Positions 43,691 to 54,070 are shown, counted from the stretch's first letter. The stretch: DNA of 64,000 nt from Aphrocallistes beatrix (GCA_963281255.1 OY725490.1:5766001-5830000), one strand, 5' to 3'. Numbers and translations are program-made. The notes: generated from the sequence alone by a model not told the origin.

Positions 43691-44263
43691 GTGGGTTATC
43701 TTTGACTCTTGCGATGTTAACTTTTATGCTTTTGAATTATTTAATATGTATTTTCGAATTGTTATATTTTACCCTATGGTTAACATCAGTTAAAATGGGT
43801 AGATTTTGAGAGTTTTTGCTCCGTGTGACAATTCTTGCTCCCGAATCGTCCCTTTTGGACTTTTAGGTGTAGAATGAATTTTTTAAAGTTCCTTGTAGAA
43901 AATAAAACATTTTTAAATATAGACCCATTTTCTCGAAAGTTAACATTGAATATATAATCCAAAACTCCATTTTCAATTATGTTCTTCTATAATATGTTTT
44001 ATTTTCAGGAGCTATTCCATTTAATTTTCAAATCATCGAGGCTATTTATTTAATTTTCAATTGAGCTTTCAGTGCTTTTATGCAGCATTGCTTCGGTCTG
44101 CACTGGCACCCTTTTTTAATTCGTATAACGCACACTATCAAGCTTTACTCGCAGATTATAGCCACTTCAATACACTCCCTTCGTCGACCTTTTCTTTACA
44201 ATATATAATTTCTACAACGGTAGCATTTACAAAATGTCATTTTTGGTGATTGACAATAATAAA
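43691..44263. other. Start of CFAP46 intron 3, gene-free
   Basis: No coding or repeat feature is recognised. Confidence 0.5.
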
Positions 44264-44716
44264 AAATGTGTTTATATTCTTCCTCATACAAATAGTAAAT
44301 TGATCTTTTCATAGGGGGAAAAGTATTCAAACTCTAAGTGCTATTAAGAGTATGATTAAAGATTCGAAATCTTCACATTCGAATTAGTAATAGTTGAAGA
44401 TTTTTAACAAATGGCTCAACCCAATGAGTAAAGTTATCAACCTGTGGCACAAGGGTAGTACATCACCATCATGTATAGTGATAAAAAGGGACATATGTAG
44501 CACTAGGTGGCAGTGATTGATAATTTGAAATAATTGGGAATTATTAATTGGTTAGAAATATCTTTCAATAACTAATTCGAATGCGAAGATTTCGAATTTG
44601 AAACCCGATTAGTTGTATCACTTACCGTTTCGGAGTTTTAATCTTCATGAATAGACCCATTTTAGTATTAAATGCACGTAAGAATGAAGTGTCCAAATAC
44701 TTTTGTCCGGGTACTG
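44264..44716. mobile_element. Tc1-type MITE, left TIR lost
   Basis: The right end is TTTTGTCCGGGTACTG followed by TA. The interior has TTCGAATTAGTAATAGTTGA and the TAGTACATCACCATCATGTA block shared with 57007-57470. The left end starts inside the family at TTCCTCATACAAATAGTA. Confidence 0.85.
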
Positions 44717-44721
44717 TACCT

Positions 44722-45189
44722 GTGATGGCGGACACTTTGTGTCCGCCTGAGGCTCCGTTCGGTCGCCTGGGGTCACATTGGTTAATTATAATGGAGATAA
44801 CATCTCTAAATACGTCTGTCCTACTATTCTAATCTATATCGCAACGAAAAATCACCAAAATTTTTAATTTTTAAAATTATGATTAATAATGATGACGTCA
44901 TAACAAAGTGATGAGTCAGTATTTTTGGATGATATTTGCATCATATGTGAGAAATGTTAGTATACAGATTCTATTAAGATTTCAGCCTCCTATCTCCTAT
45001 AATGGCTGAGTTATGCTCGAATAACTGTGTTGCTTAAGCTCATAACTTACTGGAGCCATAGCCAAAATACTCACACATGCCAAAAATCAGCTTTCTCCGC
45101 CAGGCAGTTTCTTTAATCATTTCGTTACAGATATACTATATATATATATATACACACATGCACATTAATCGAGTTTTAATAGTAAGGAT
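44722..45189 (-). mobile_element. HINE copy
   Basis: TGGCGGACACTTTGTGTCCG (first hairpin) to GAGTTTTAATAGTAAGGA. The 3' tip is missing, and it belongs to the GGCTCC hairpin subfamily. Confidence 0.87.
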
Positions 45190-45322
45190 GCCTAAACCTT
45201 CTCCAAGATTGTTAAATTTCTTTTTAAAAAGTATAATGACGTTATAATTTAGTGATGAGTTTGCATTTCCTATGCCCTCAAACTTGCTCGAGCCAGTACA
45301 TTATACTTCACCATCAGTGGCG

Positions 45323-45414
45323 GCGCTATCTCTCCGGGGCTGATGGGGCTGAACTGGGCTGAAACTATTTTTGGTGGGGCTGAACGTGTAATTATAAATT
45401 TACACAAAACAATA
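45323..45414. mobile_element. hAT MITE (CAGTGGCGGC type), truncated
   Basis: CAGTGGCGGCGCTATCTCTC and the GATGGGGCTGAACTGGGCTG block, as at 36108, then cut into HINE sequence after TTACACAAAACAATAA. Confidence 0.85.
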
Positions 45415-45920
45415 AATCGCCAAATTTGTCAATTTTGAAAAGATGCGTAATGATGACGTAATAACAGAATGATGAGTCATCATTTTTTGATGATAGGTGT
45501 ATCATACTAAGTATGTGAGATACGTATATTAATATCCACATTCCATTAAAATTTCAGCCTTCTATTACTTAAAGTGGCTGAGTTATGGTCGAAAAACAGA
45601 AATTTCTAATATAAAAAAGGTGACAATGATAACAGAGTGATGAGTCATCATTTCTTTATGATAGTTGTGATATATTTATGATATATTAATATATACATTC
45701 TATTAAAATTTCAGTTTCTACCACCTAAAATGGCTGAGTTATAGTCGAAAAACTGAAATTTCTACTTATAAAAAAGAATACAATGACGTCATAATTCCAT
45801 GATGAGTCTACATTTTCGCCTGAACTCAGAACTTAGTGGAGCCATAGCCAAAAGACTCCCACATGCCAAAATCAGCTTTCAGTGCCTCGCAGTTTCTTCA
45901 ATCAATTCGTTACAGATATA
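45415..45920 (-). mobile_element. HINE copy with internal duplication
   Basis: The body begins at AAATCGCCAAATTTGTCAA. The block from the AP-1 motif to GAAATTTCTA occurs twice (about 45470-45610 and 45630-45765). It ends in the TA sequence occupied by the Tc1 element. Confidence 0.8.
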
Positions 45921-45947
45921 TACAGTCTGTCACGTAATTATTTACAA

Positions 45948-46518
45948 CAGGCACGCGTCGCTTGCTTGCGCTGCGCGGCTGGCGGACACTTTGTGTCCGC
46001 CGGAGGCTCCCTTCGTTCGCCTGGGGTCACATTGGTTAATTATAAGGGAGATAACATCTCTAAATATGTCCATCTTAGTGTTAAAACCGATTTCACTCGA
46101 AAAATCACCAAATTTGTCAATTTTAATATTTTGATGAGTAGTGATGACGTCATAACAAAGTGCTGAGTCATCATTTTTTGATGATAGTTGCACATATGTG
46201 AGGCGTCTTAGTATACGGATTCGATTAAAATTTCAGCCTTCTATCTCCTATAATGGCTGAGTTATGCCCGAATAACTGTGTTGCTTAACTTTTAAAAATG
46301 TGACAATGACGTCATAATTACATGATGAGTCGACAATTTGCTATGAACTCAGAACTTACTGGAGCCATAGCCCAAAGACTCCCACATGCCAAAAATCAGC
46401 CTTCTGCGCCCTGCAGTTTCTTCAATCAATTCGTTACAGATTTATATATACAATAATCGAGTTTTAATAGTAAGGATATATATATATATATACAAACATT
46501 AAACGAGTTTTAATAGTA
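45948..46518 (-). mobile_element. HINE copy nested in the Tc1 TIR
   Basis: CAGGCACGCGTCGCTTGCTT to a duplicated inverted 5' end (AATCGAGTTTTAATAGTAAG at about 46447 and CGAGTTTTAATAGTA at 46504). Because the intact TIR sequence is known, the insertion point lies within TTTACA|ATTTT with no target duplication, as expected for Helitron-type insertion. Confidence 0.88.
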
Positions 46519-46620
46519 ATTTTCAATGTCCTTAAATTTAACCAATATGTATTATTATGGTTCAAACTCAATGGAAATAGAACAATCAGTTACTTGTAAC
46601 TTCTAAGCTACAAAATCAAG

Positions 46621-47593
46621 CTAATAATTTATCTTTTTCCCATCTGATGCAATGACCATTTGACACCTTCTCTTCATTGAGTTAATGAAGTTGGCTAGGA
46701 ATTCTTGATCAAATGTTTGCCACTCAGTCTCAATGAGTTTTTCTAGCTCCTTTATGTCTTTAGGTGCCTTATTCTGTATTCGCTTTTTGAGTATAGCCCA
46801 AAGGTTCTCAATAGGGTTGAGATCCGGGCTGTTAGCTGGCCAATCTATGTTGCGAATCATCACCGACTTCTTGTATGATTCTGATAACTTCGATTTGTGG
46901 ACACTAGAGTTGTCCTCTTGCAGTTTCCAGCCATCTGGATACAAAGCATTAGCGGTTTCAAGTAAAACTTCATTCAAAACGTTGCAGTAGTGAATTGAGT
47001 TAAAATTATTCTTGAAAACCTTTATTGGGGTCATTCCACGGGATGAAATCGCTCCCCAAATATGTAATTTGGGTGTATGCCGGCGAATATTCATTACTGG
47101 TCTTTTTCCCTTAGTCCACAACATAATCCTCCCGCTTTGGTACCAAATAGAGCACTCACCTGAGAAAAACATATTTTTCCAATGAATGTTCGTGTGTTTC
47201 TTTGCCCATGCAACTCGTTTTATCTCATTGGCGGGTGTGATGCCAGGCCCTCTGATCGCAACCTTTTTGGAGTAGCCCAATTTCTTTGCCGTCCTCCTGA
47301 TAGTTTCATGGGATACATCTAAGCCCCTCTCTAACTTTAATTGACTCTTCAGCGTTCTAAGAAATGTTCTTGGTTGTTTTTTTCATTCGAAATACCAGTC
47401 TTATTCGCTCATTACGGTGTAATTTCTGTTTTCTACCGCCCCCCTTTTTATGTTTCATCGAATCGCCATTTTTCAACTTCGTTCGGACATTATAAACTGT
47501 TTTCAAAGAGACTTTACAACGTTCAGCTATCTGTTTACACGAATGAACTTTAGTTAGATCTTTTGCAATATTTTCCCTTTGAATTCGCTGCAT
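46621..47593 (-). pseudogene. Tc1 DD34E transposase, broken
   Basis: The N-terminal HTH part (47357-47593: QIAERCKVSLKTVYNVRTKL, then GGGRKQKL) is separated by a frameshift or stop from the catalytic part (46621-47280). The first catalytic Asp is replaced by Gly (FFSGECSIW for the usual F(S/T)DECS). The second Asp is in LQEDNSSVHKS and the Glu in NSPDLNPIENLWA, with 34 residues between. The C-terminal MKRRCQMVIASDG is the normal end. It is not functional. Confidence 0.87.
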
Positions 47594-47894
47594 TTCGAGT
47601 CGGTTGTTCTATAAAATCTAACCTCAACTCAAAAAATACATAATAACTATAGTTCAAGATTGACAAAATATTAAATATTTTTTCACTAAAGCCTTTTAGA
47701 GTAGCTGGTAATGATTATTATCTTCATGCAAGTATCCTACACGACACAGTTACCTAGGTGTAGTTATATACACACAGATTTCTAAGTTATGGTCAAGTAT
47801 AATCAACTGAAAAATTGTAAATAATTTCGTGACAGACTGTATATATGTTGCAATCAAAACGCGTTCCGACTGGAAACGCATTCTAACTGCAGTA

Positions 47895-48399
47895 TATAGA
47901 TATTTATATCTGTAACGAATTGATTGAATAAACTGCCAGGCACAGAAGGCTGAATTTTGGCATGTGGGGGTCTTTTGGCTATGGCTCCACTAAGTTCTGA
48001 GTTCAGAACAAAATGTCGACTCATCATGGAATTATGACGTCATTGTCACCTTTTTAAAAGTTAAGCAATACAATTATTCGAGAATAACTCAGCCATTATA
48101 GTAGATAAAAGGCTGAAATTTTAATCGAATGTGTATACTCATTTACCACACCGATGATGCAACTATCATCCAAAAATGATACTCATCACTCTGTTATGAC
48201 GTCATCATTACGCATCAAAAATTTTAAAAATTGATAAATTGGGTGATTTTTCGTGCGATATCGATTATAACAGTAGGATAGACGTATTTAGAGATGTTAT
48301 TACCCTTTTGATTAACCAATGTGATCTCATGCGACCGAAGTGAGCCTCTGGCGGACAATGTGTCCGCCAGCCGCGCAGCGCAACCAAGCGAAGGCTTGT
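47895..48399 (+). mobile_element. HINE copy
   Basis: ATCTGTAACGAATTGATTGA to CAACCAAGCGAAGGCTTG, followed by (TA)n and an inverted 5' stub (about 48410-48438). Confidence 0.87.
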
Positions 48400-48439
48400 A
48401 TATATATATGCACAAACATTAATCTAGTATCTATTAGTA

Positions 48440-48938
48440 CAAGTGCGCTTCGCTTGCTTGCGCTGCATGGCTGGCGGACACTGTGTCCGCTGGAGGCGCC
48501 CTGCTGGCGCCTGGGGTCACATTGATTAATTATAAGAGAGATAACATCCCTAAAGACGCCTGTCCTAATGTTATAATCTATATCGCACGAAAAATCACCA
48601 AATTTGTCAATTTTTTAAAATTTTGATGCGGAATGATGACGTCATAACAGGGTGATGAGTTATCATTTTTTGATGATAGTTGTGCCATATGTGAGATATA
48701 TTAATATACATAATCTTTTAATATTTTAGCCTTCTATCTCCTATTATGGCTTAGTTATGGTCGAGTAACTGTATTGCCTACCTTTTAAAAATGTGACAAT
48801 GACGTCACAATTCCATGATGAGTAGACATTTTCGTCTGAGCTCAGAACTTATTGGAGCCATAGCCAAAAGACTCCCACATTCCAAAAATCATTTTTCTGT
48901 ACCTGGCAGTTTCTTCAAAAAATTCGTTACATATATAT
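48440..48938 (-). mobile_element. HINE copy
   Basis: CAAGTGCGCTTCGCTTGCTT to the TA tract, where the Tigger-like element 48940 is inserted. Confidence 0.87.
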
Positions 48939-48939
48939 A

Positions 48940-49232
48940 CAGTAGGACGTCAGTTACCCGAATGGGTTGGGACCGCGGGGGTTCGGATAACTGAAGTTGT
49001 TATGTGATGCTATAGAAAAGTTGGTCAGTAGTACTAAGTAGTCATAATGATGAATATGGATAAAATACTTATTATTTTATGTAGGTATATCATCAATAGT
49101 ATATAAAATGATGGCAGTGTAATAATTTCAATTATCAACTCAGGATGCATCATTTATACATTTATTATATTTTAGTTTGGTCAACCAAGGGGTTCGGATA
49201 ACTGAAGTGTTCGGATAACTGACGTTCTACTA
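48940..49232. mobile_element. Tigger-like MITE (CAGTAGGACGTCAGTTACC type)
   Basis: 293 bp. Left CAGTAGGACGTCAGTTACCC and right inverted GGATAACTGACGTTCTACT, TA-rich flanks. GTTCGGATAACTGAAG occurs near both ends. Confidence 0.9.
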
Positions 49233-49246
49233 TATATATATATATA

Positions 49247-49343
49247 TCCTTACTATTAAAACTCGATTATTGTATATTTATTTATTTATCCTTACTATTA
49301 AAACTCGATTATTCTATATTTATTTATATATTTATATATATAT
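49247..49343 (+). mobile_element. Two tandem HINE 5' ends
   Basis: TCCTTACTATTAAAACTCG followed by ATTATT(G/C)TATATTTATT occurs twice in direct tandem (49247 and about 49289), with no body attached. Confidence 0.85.
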
Positions 49344-49345
49344 AC

Positions 49346-49569
49346 AAGCGCGCTTCGCTTGCTTCCGCTGCTGCGGGTGGCGGACACTTTGTGTCCGCCG
49401 GAGGCTCCCTTCGGTCGCCTGGAGGTAACACCCACACACAGACTCCCACATGCCAAAAATCAGCTTTCTGTGCCCGCCAGTTTCTTCAATCAATTCGTTA
49501 CAGATATATATATATATACATACTACATACTATATACACAAACATTAATCGAGTTTTAATAGTAAGGAT
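49346..49569 (-). mobile_element. HINE copy with a large internal deletion
   Basis: The hairpin end (CAAGCGCGCTTCGCTTGCTT...GGAGGCTCCCTTCGG) is joined at about 49425-49435 to the 5'-proximal part (CAGACTCCCACATGCCAAAA). About 350 bp of body is missing. The 5' end is intact. Confidence 0.85.
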
Positions 49570-49572
49570 ATA

Positions 49573-49760
49573 CAGTAGAACTCGGTTATTACGTACCCCT
49601 CTGGAAAGCGGGAAAAAGTACGTACTATCCATAAGTACGTACTAACCGAGTTGATATTACATAGGAATCTATATAATAAATGAATTTTGGTTCAGAGAAA
49701 TGAGTACGTACTAAGCCGAAGTACGTTGTATCCCGAGTACGTACTAACCGAGTTCTACTG
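49573..49760. mobile_element. Tigger-like MITE (CAGTAGAACTCGGTTA type), copy 2
   Basis: 188 bp, TIRs as in 34878-35069, TA on each side, again next to a HINE 5' end. Confidence 0.92.
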
Positions 49761-49764
49761 TATA

Positions 49765-50265
49765 TCTATATATCTGTAAAGAATTGATTGAAGAAACTGG
49801 CGGGCACAGAAAGCTAATTTTTGGCATGTAGGATTTTTTTGGCTATGGCTCCAGTAAGTTCTGAGCTCAGACCAAATGTCGACTCATCATGGAATTATGA
49901 CGTCATTGTCACATTTTTAAAAGTTAAGCAACACAGTTATTCGGGCATAACTCAGCTATTATAGGAGATAGAAGGCTGAAACTTTGATAGAATCTGTATA
50001 CTACACGTCTCACATATGATGCAACTATCATCAAAAAATGATGACTCATCACTCTGTTATGACGTCATCATTACTCATCAAAATTTGAAAAAATGACAAA
50101 TTTGGTGTTTTTTCGAGTAACATCGATTTAAAATTAAGACACACATATTTAGAGATTATATCTCCCTTATAATTAACCAATGTCATCTCCAGGCGATCGA
50201 AGGGAGCCTCCGGCGGACACAAAGTGTCTGCCAGCAGCGCAGCGCAAGCAAGCGAAGCCAGCTTG
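49765..50265 (+). mobile_element. HINE copy joined head-to-tail to the next
   Basis: TATCTGTAAAGAATTGATTG to GCAAGCGAAGCCAGCTTG at 50265. The next base starts the 5' end of another copy (TCCTTACTATTAAAACTCG) with nothing in between. Confidence 0.9.
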
Positions 50266-51376
50266 TCCTTACTATTAAAACTCGATTAATGTATATTTAT
50301 TTATTTATTTATATATATATATATATACATCTCTGTAACGAATTTATTGAAGAAATTACCGGTCACAGAAAGCTGATTTTTGGCATGTGGGAGTTTTTTG
50401 GCTATGGCTCCAGTAAGTTCTGAGCTCAGACGAAAATGTCGACTCATCATGGAATTATTACGTCATTGTCAAATTTTAAAAAGTTAAGCAATACAGTTAT
50501 TCGAGCATAATTGAGCCATTATAGGCGATAGAAGGCTGTAATTTTAATAGAATACAAGCGCGCTTCGCTTGCTTGCGATGCGCGGCTGGCAGACACTTTG
50601 TGTCCGCCAGAGGCTCCCTTCGGTCGCCTGGAGGTGATATTGGTTATTTATAAGGGAGATATCATCTCTAAATATGTCTGTCCTACTGTTATAATCTATA
50701 TTACTCGAAAAAACACCAAATTTGTCAATTTTTTAAATTTTAATGAGTAATGATGACATCATAGTAAAGTGATGAGTCGTCATTTTTTGATGATAGTTGC
50801 ATTATATGTGAGACGTGTTAGTATACAGATTCTATTAAAATTTCAGCCTTCTATCTCCAATAATGGCTGAGTTATGCTCGAAAAACTGTGTTGCTTAACT
50901 TTTAAAATTGGACAATGACGTCATAATTCCATGATGAGTCGACATTTTGCTATGAACTCAGAACTTACTGGTGCTATAGCCAAAATACTACCACATGCCA
51001 AAAATAAGCTTTCTACGCCGAGCTGTTTCTTCAATCTATTCGTTACAGATATATGTATATATATATATACATATATATATACACAAACATTAATCGAGTT
51101 TTAATAGTAAGGATGTATACTAACATGCCTCACATATGATGCAACTATTATCAAAAAATGATGACTCATCACTTTGTTATGACGTCATCATTACGCATCA
51201 AAAATTTAAAATTGACAAATTTGGTGATTTTTCGAGTGATATCGATTATAACAGTAGGACAGACATATTTAGAGATGTTATCTCCCTTCTAATGAACCAA
51301 TGTGACCCCAGGCGACCGAAGGGAGCCTCTGGCGGACACAAACTGTCCGCAAGCCGCGCAGCGCAAGCAAGCTTGT
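50266..51376 (+). mobile_element. HINE copy, split by another HINE
   Basis: 5' part 50266-50554 (TCCTTACTATT...GTAATTTTAATAGAAT) and 3' part from about 51115 (GTATACTAACATGCCTCACA) to 51376 (GCGCAAGCAAGCTTG). The two halves are contiguous in other copies. A minus-strand copy lies between. Confidence 0.88.
50555..51114 (-). mobile_element. HINE copy nested inside another HINE
   Basis: CAAGCGCGCTTCGCTTGCTT to GAGTTTTAATAGTAAGGA; complete, 560 bp. It defines both termini against a known target. Confidence 0.9.
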
Positions 51377-51401
51377 ATATATATATATATATATATATAT
51401 A

Positions 51402-51589
51402 CAGTCGACTCCGCTTAATAGGGCCACATCGGTCAGAGGACATTTTGCCCCGATTTAGCGGAGGACCCTATTAACCGAAAATATTTTGTATTAGCTTCTA
51501 TGTGTGAGTGCTATTCCTGTCCTGCCAAAAGTGGCCCGATTAAGCGGCTGACCCGATTAAACTGTGGCCCTATTAAGCGGAGTCGACTG
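51402..51589. mobile_element. Tigger-like MITE (CAGTCGACTCCGCTTAATAG type)
   Basis: 188 bp, TIRs about 25 bp, TA on each side, lying in the (TA)n between two HINE copies. Internal AGCGGAGGACC/GGCCCTATTAAGCGG words. A half copy is at 15785-15889. Confidence 0.93.
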
Positions 51590-51614
<25 letters not shown>

Positions 51615-51620
<6 letters not shown>

Positions 51621-52113
51621 CTGTAACGAATTGATTGAAGAATCTTCCTGGCACAGAAAGCTAATTTTTTGCATGAGGGAGTCTTTAGGCCTTGGCTCCA
51701 ATAAGTTCTGAGCTCAGTCCAAAATGTCGGGTCATCATGGAATTATGACGTCATTGTCACATTTTTAAAAGTTAAGCAATTCAGTTATTCGAGCATAACT
51801 CAGCCATTATATGAGATAGAAGGCTGAAATTTTAATAGAATCTGTATACTAACATATCTCACATATGTTACAACTCTCATCCAAATATGATGACTCATCA
51901 CTCTGTTTTGACGTCATCATACGCATCAAAATTTTAAAAATTGACAAATTTGGTGATTTTTGTGAGATATCGATTATAGCAGTAAGACAGACGTGTTTAG
52001 AGATGTTATCTCCGATATAGCTAAATAATGGTGACCCCAGGCGCCCGCAGGGCTCCTCGGGCGGACACAAGTTGTCCCCCAGCCGCGCAGCTCAAGCAAG
52101 CGAAGCGCGCTTG
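51615..52113 (+). mobile_element. HINE copy
   Basis: ATCTGTAACGAATTGATTGA to AAGCGAAGCGCGCTTG. Confidence 0.88.
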
Positions 52114-52126
52114 TATATATATATAT

Positions 52127-52890
52127 GTTACAGGGTATCTGTAAAATCAGGGTAATTGTAATTACCCTGACTTTTTCAGGGTAATTGTAATTACCCTGAC
52201 TTTTTTCAGGGTAATTGTAATTACCCTGACTTTTTTCAGGGTAATTGTAATTACTTTGTTTTTTAGGTTAATTATAGTGACCACTCATTGTATAGTGGAT
52301 CATTTGTATAGGCGCTACTTGGGCCATTTTCACATGTCCATCCAGATTTGCTCAGCCTGTAATACACAAGTACGGGAAACACAATTTAGCTCACCTAAGA
52401 GCAATTGTCCAATTAATAGGATTCCTCAATTGACAGTTGCATTGTAACAGGTAACATTGCCCACCCTGAATTTCCCCCCCTGAATTCGCCCCCTTCCATA
52501 CTATAAGTTAACAATTATACCACCTAAGTACCATATTAGGAAGTGGAGTTTTCTAAATGTAATTGTGTAACTTATAAAACTCAACTGATACATTAATGGG
52601 TGTGTTATATGTACTATGTACTATGTATTTTCTGAAATTCTACAAGTTTCAAATAGGCTGTTAGATATTCTCATCTAGAAAATTATAATTGAATTTTAAC
52701 CGGGGAATGGGGGATAAACCAGTTTTATCCCGTCCCATGCTCCCCCACTTATGGAGGTTATACTGTAATTACAATTACCCTGAAAAAGTCAGGGTAATTA
52801 CAATTACCCTGATTGAACCAGGGTAATTACAATTACCCTAAAAAAATCAGGGTAATTACAATTACCCTGATTTTAGAGATACCCTGTAAC
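52127..52890. mobile_element. Unclassified TIR element with palindromic iterons
   Basis: The ends are inverted (GTTACAGGGTATCT / AGATACCCTGTAAC). Just inside each end is an array of four near-palindromes: GGGTAATTGTAATTACCC at 52148-52256 with spacers (A/C)TTTTT, and the inverted form GGGTAATTACAATTACCC at 52764-52872. The 507-bp centre has no recognisable gene. The iterons look like binding sites for a dimeric protein. It sits in a (TA)n tract beside a HINE 3' end. The superfamily is unknown to me. Confidence 0.8.
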
Positions 52891-52892
52891 AT

Positions 52893-52950
52893 ATATATAT
52901 ATATGCACACATACATATATACACTTTAATCGAGTTTTAATAGTAAGGAT
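52893..52950 (-). mobile_element. HINE inverted 5' stub
   Basis: (TA)n, CACTTTAATCGAGTTTTAAT and AGTAAGGA. Confidence 0.7.
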
Positions 52951-53140
52951 AGATAATCTGGGTGCAGTTAACTTTGAATCTCTCTTTTTCTTATGTATCG
53001 GATCTCAGGCTAAGTGTCAATGCTTGATTGAGTAACTCATCATCTTTTGAGTCAAGAAACCAATAACTTCGCTTAGTTGCAGATTAGAAATAGTATGATG
53101 GACTTCCCGGTAGCAAACTGGTGTAGCACTATTCTTCAGC

Positions 53141-53335
53141 TTATGGTTCATTCCAGGGATTTCGCGAAAAGTACCCTCTCCTTTGTGAGCCCTCTGTGTG
53201 TGTACTCACACAGAGGGTTCTAAGTATCCTAAAATGCATCATGCAGACGTACACTGCCTTTAACTCGCCAATATCTTCTCTACGGAGTGCCCGAACCCTA
53301 GCGTATCTGAGTTGATCTGGTTTCTTGGATATCAA
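53141..53335 (-). pseudogene. THAP-like fragment 1
   Basis: The minus-strand ORF contains QLRYARVRALRREDIGELKA then VYVCMMHFR, resembling the second half of a THAP domain (W/R-x-ALRR...VC..HF). No N-terminal CxxxxC was found next to it. It resembles the fragment at 53885-54070 more than the intact THAP gene at 24787. Confidence 0.4.
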
Positions 53336-53703
53336 AAAGAGTCACACGTTCTTCAGACTTATAGTAGTTACTTTTGCTACTTCAAATGTAAGTAGCTAGT
53401 GCAAAAAAGAAATGTATGAAATAATTTTTTGTGATTTATCCACGCTCACCACAGAAATTTTTTGCGTCATTTCCGGTTTAAGCCATTTTCAATTGGGAAG
53501 CCATGTATGTTGGGTTTACTACTGTAAATAAAATTCCCAAATGCTTCCAAGGGTTAAATTATACACGAACATGTGTGTACTGAAATGCTGTGGGAAATCT
53601 GAATAGATAAATCTAAATCTAACATTGTGGCTAATTAACATTTACCGGCTTCCAATATTTCCATTCTACTGTGAGGCTTGATTTAAATAGGCCTGTATGA
53701 TAT

Positions 53704-53873
53704 GAGCTAATATGAATTAAAAAAGCAGAGGGAGACAAATATAATGTATCATTAAAGAGTTTGTAGAATATCTTGCCGATAGTAGTATTCGATCAAGTAT
53801 TATTTAAAACTCTTATATTACACATCATATTTGTCTCCCTCTGCTCTTTTAATTCATATTAGCTTCTGAATCA
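53704..53873. repeat. Foldback element, two ~50-bp arms
   Basis: GAGCTAATATGAATTAAAAA...GCAGAGGGAGACAAATAT at 53704-53753 and its inverted copy at 53822-53873. The centre is about 68 bp. It lies between the two THAP-like fragments. Confidence 0.85.
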
Positions 53874-53884
53874 TTACGACATGC

Positions 53885-54070
53885 TTTACTATTGTTCTGT
53901 TCCATGCAAGAGAACTACAATTTAGTGATCGGATTCCAGTTTTCAAGATGCCGAATTCCACCTAAAATATGTCCGGACACATACTCTTCTGCGTAGGGAT
54001 ATAGGTGACCTCAAGGCTGTTTATGGATGTATCATGCATATTCATGAGAAGACGTAGACTTTATTTTCAA
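53885..54070 (+). pseudogene. THAP-like fragment 2
   Basis: The + strand reads YYCSVPCKRTT (Cys-x3-Cys start) and, after stops and a frame change, KYVRTHTLLRRDIGDLKAVY then GCIMHIHE, the Cys..His end of a THAP domain. It has several lesions and is not functional. Confidence 0.4.

Larger units (their letters stand above)
45923..47839 (-). mobile_element. Tc1 DD34E-type transposon, carrying a nested HINE
   Basis: TIRs CAGTCTGTCACGTAATTATT / inverted CACGAAATTATTTACAA at the right end, TA on each side. A 571-bp HINE copy (45948-46518) is inserted within the left TIR; removing it restores TTTACAATTTT as in the right TIR. The transposase gene inside is broken. Confidence 0.9.

Noticed and set aside
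43364-44249. ORFs at 43572 and 44061 as alternative products
   Set aside because: The first is out of frame with the CFAP46 exon, and the second has no homology signal and lies in intron 3.
45799-46166. ORFs of 60-150 codons containing similar peptides (such as SLACAARLADT) at 27440, 39395, 45799, 48224, 49359, 51246 and 57391
   Set aside because: They are translations of the HINE hairpin region and body in either strand. They recur wherever the repeat occurs, without codon-level constraint.
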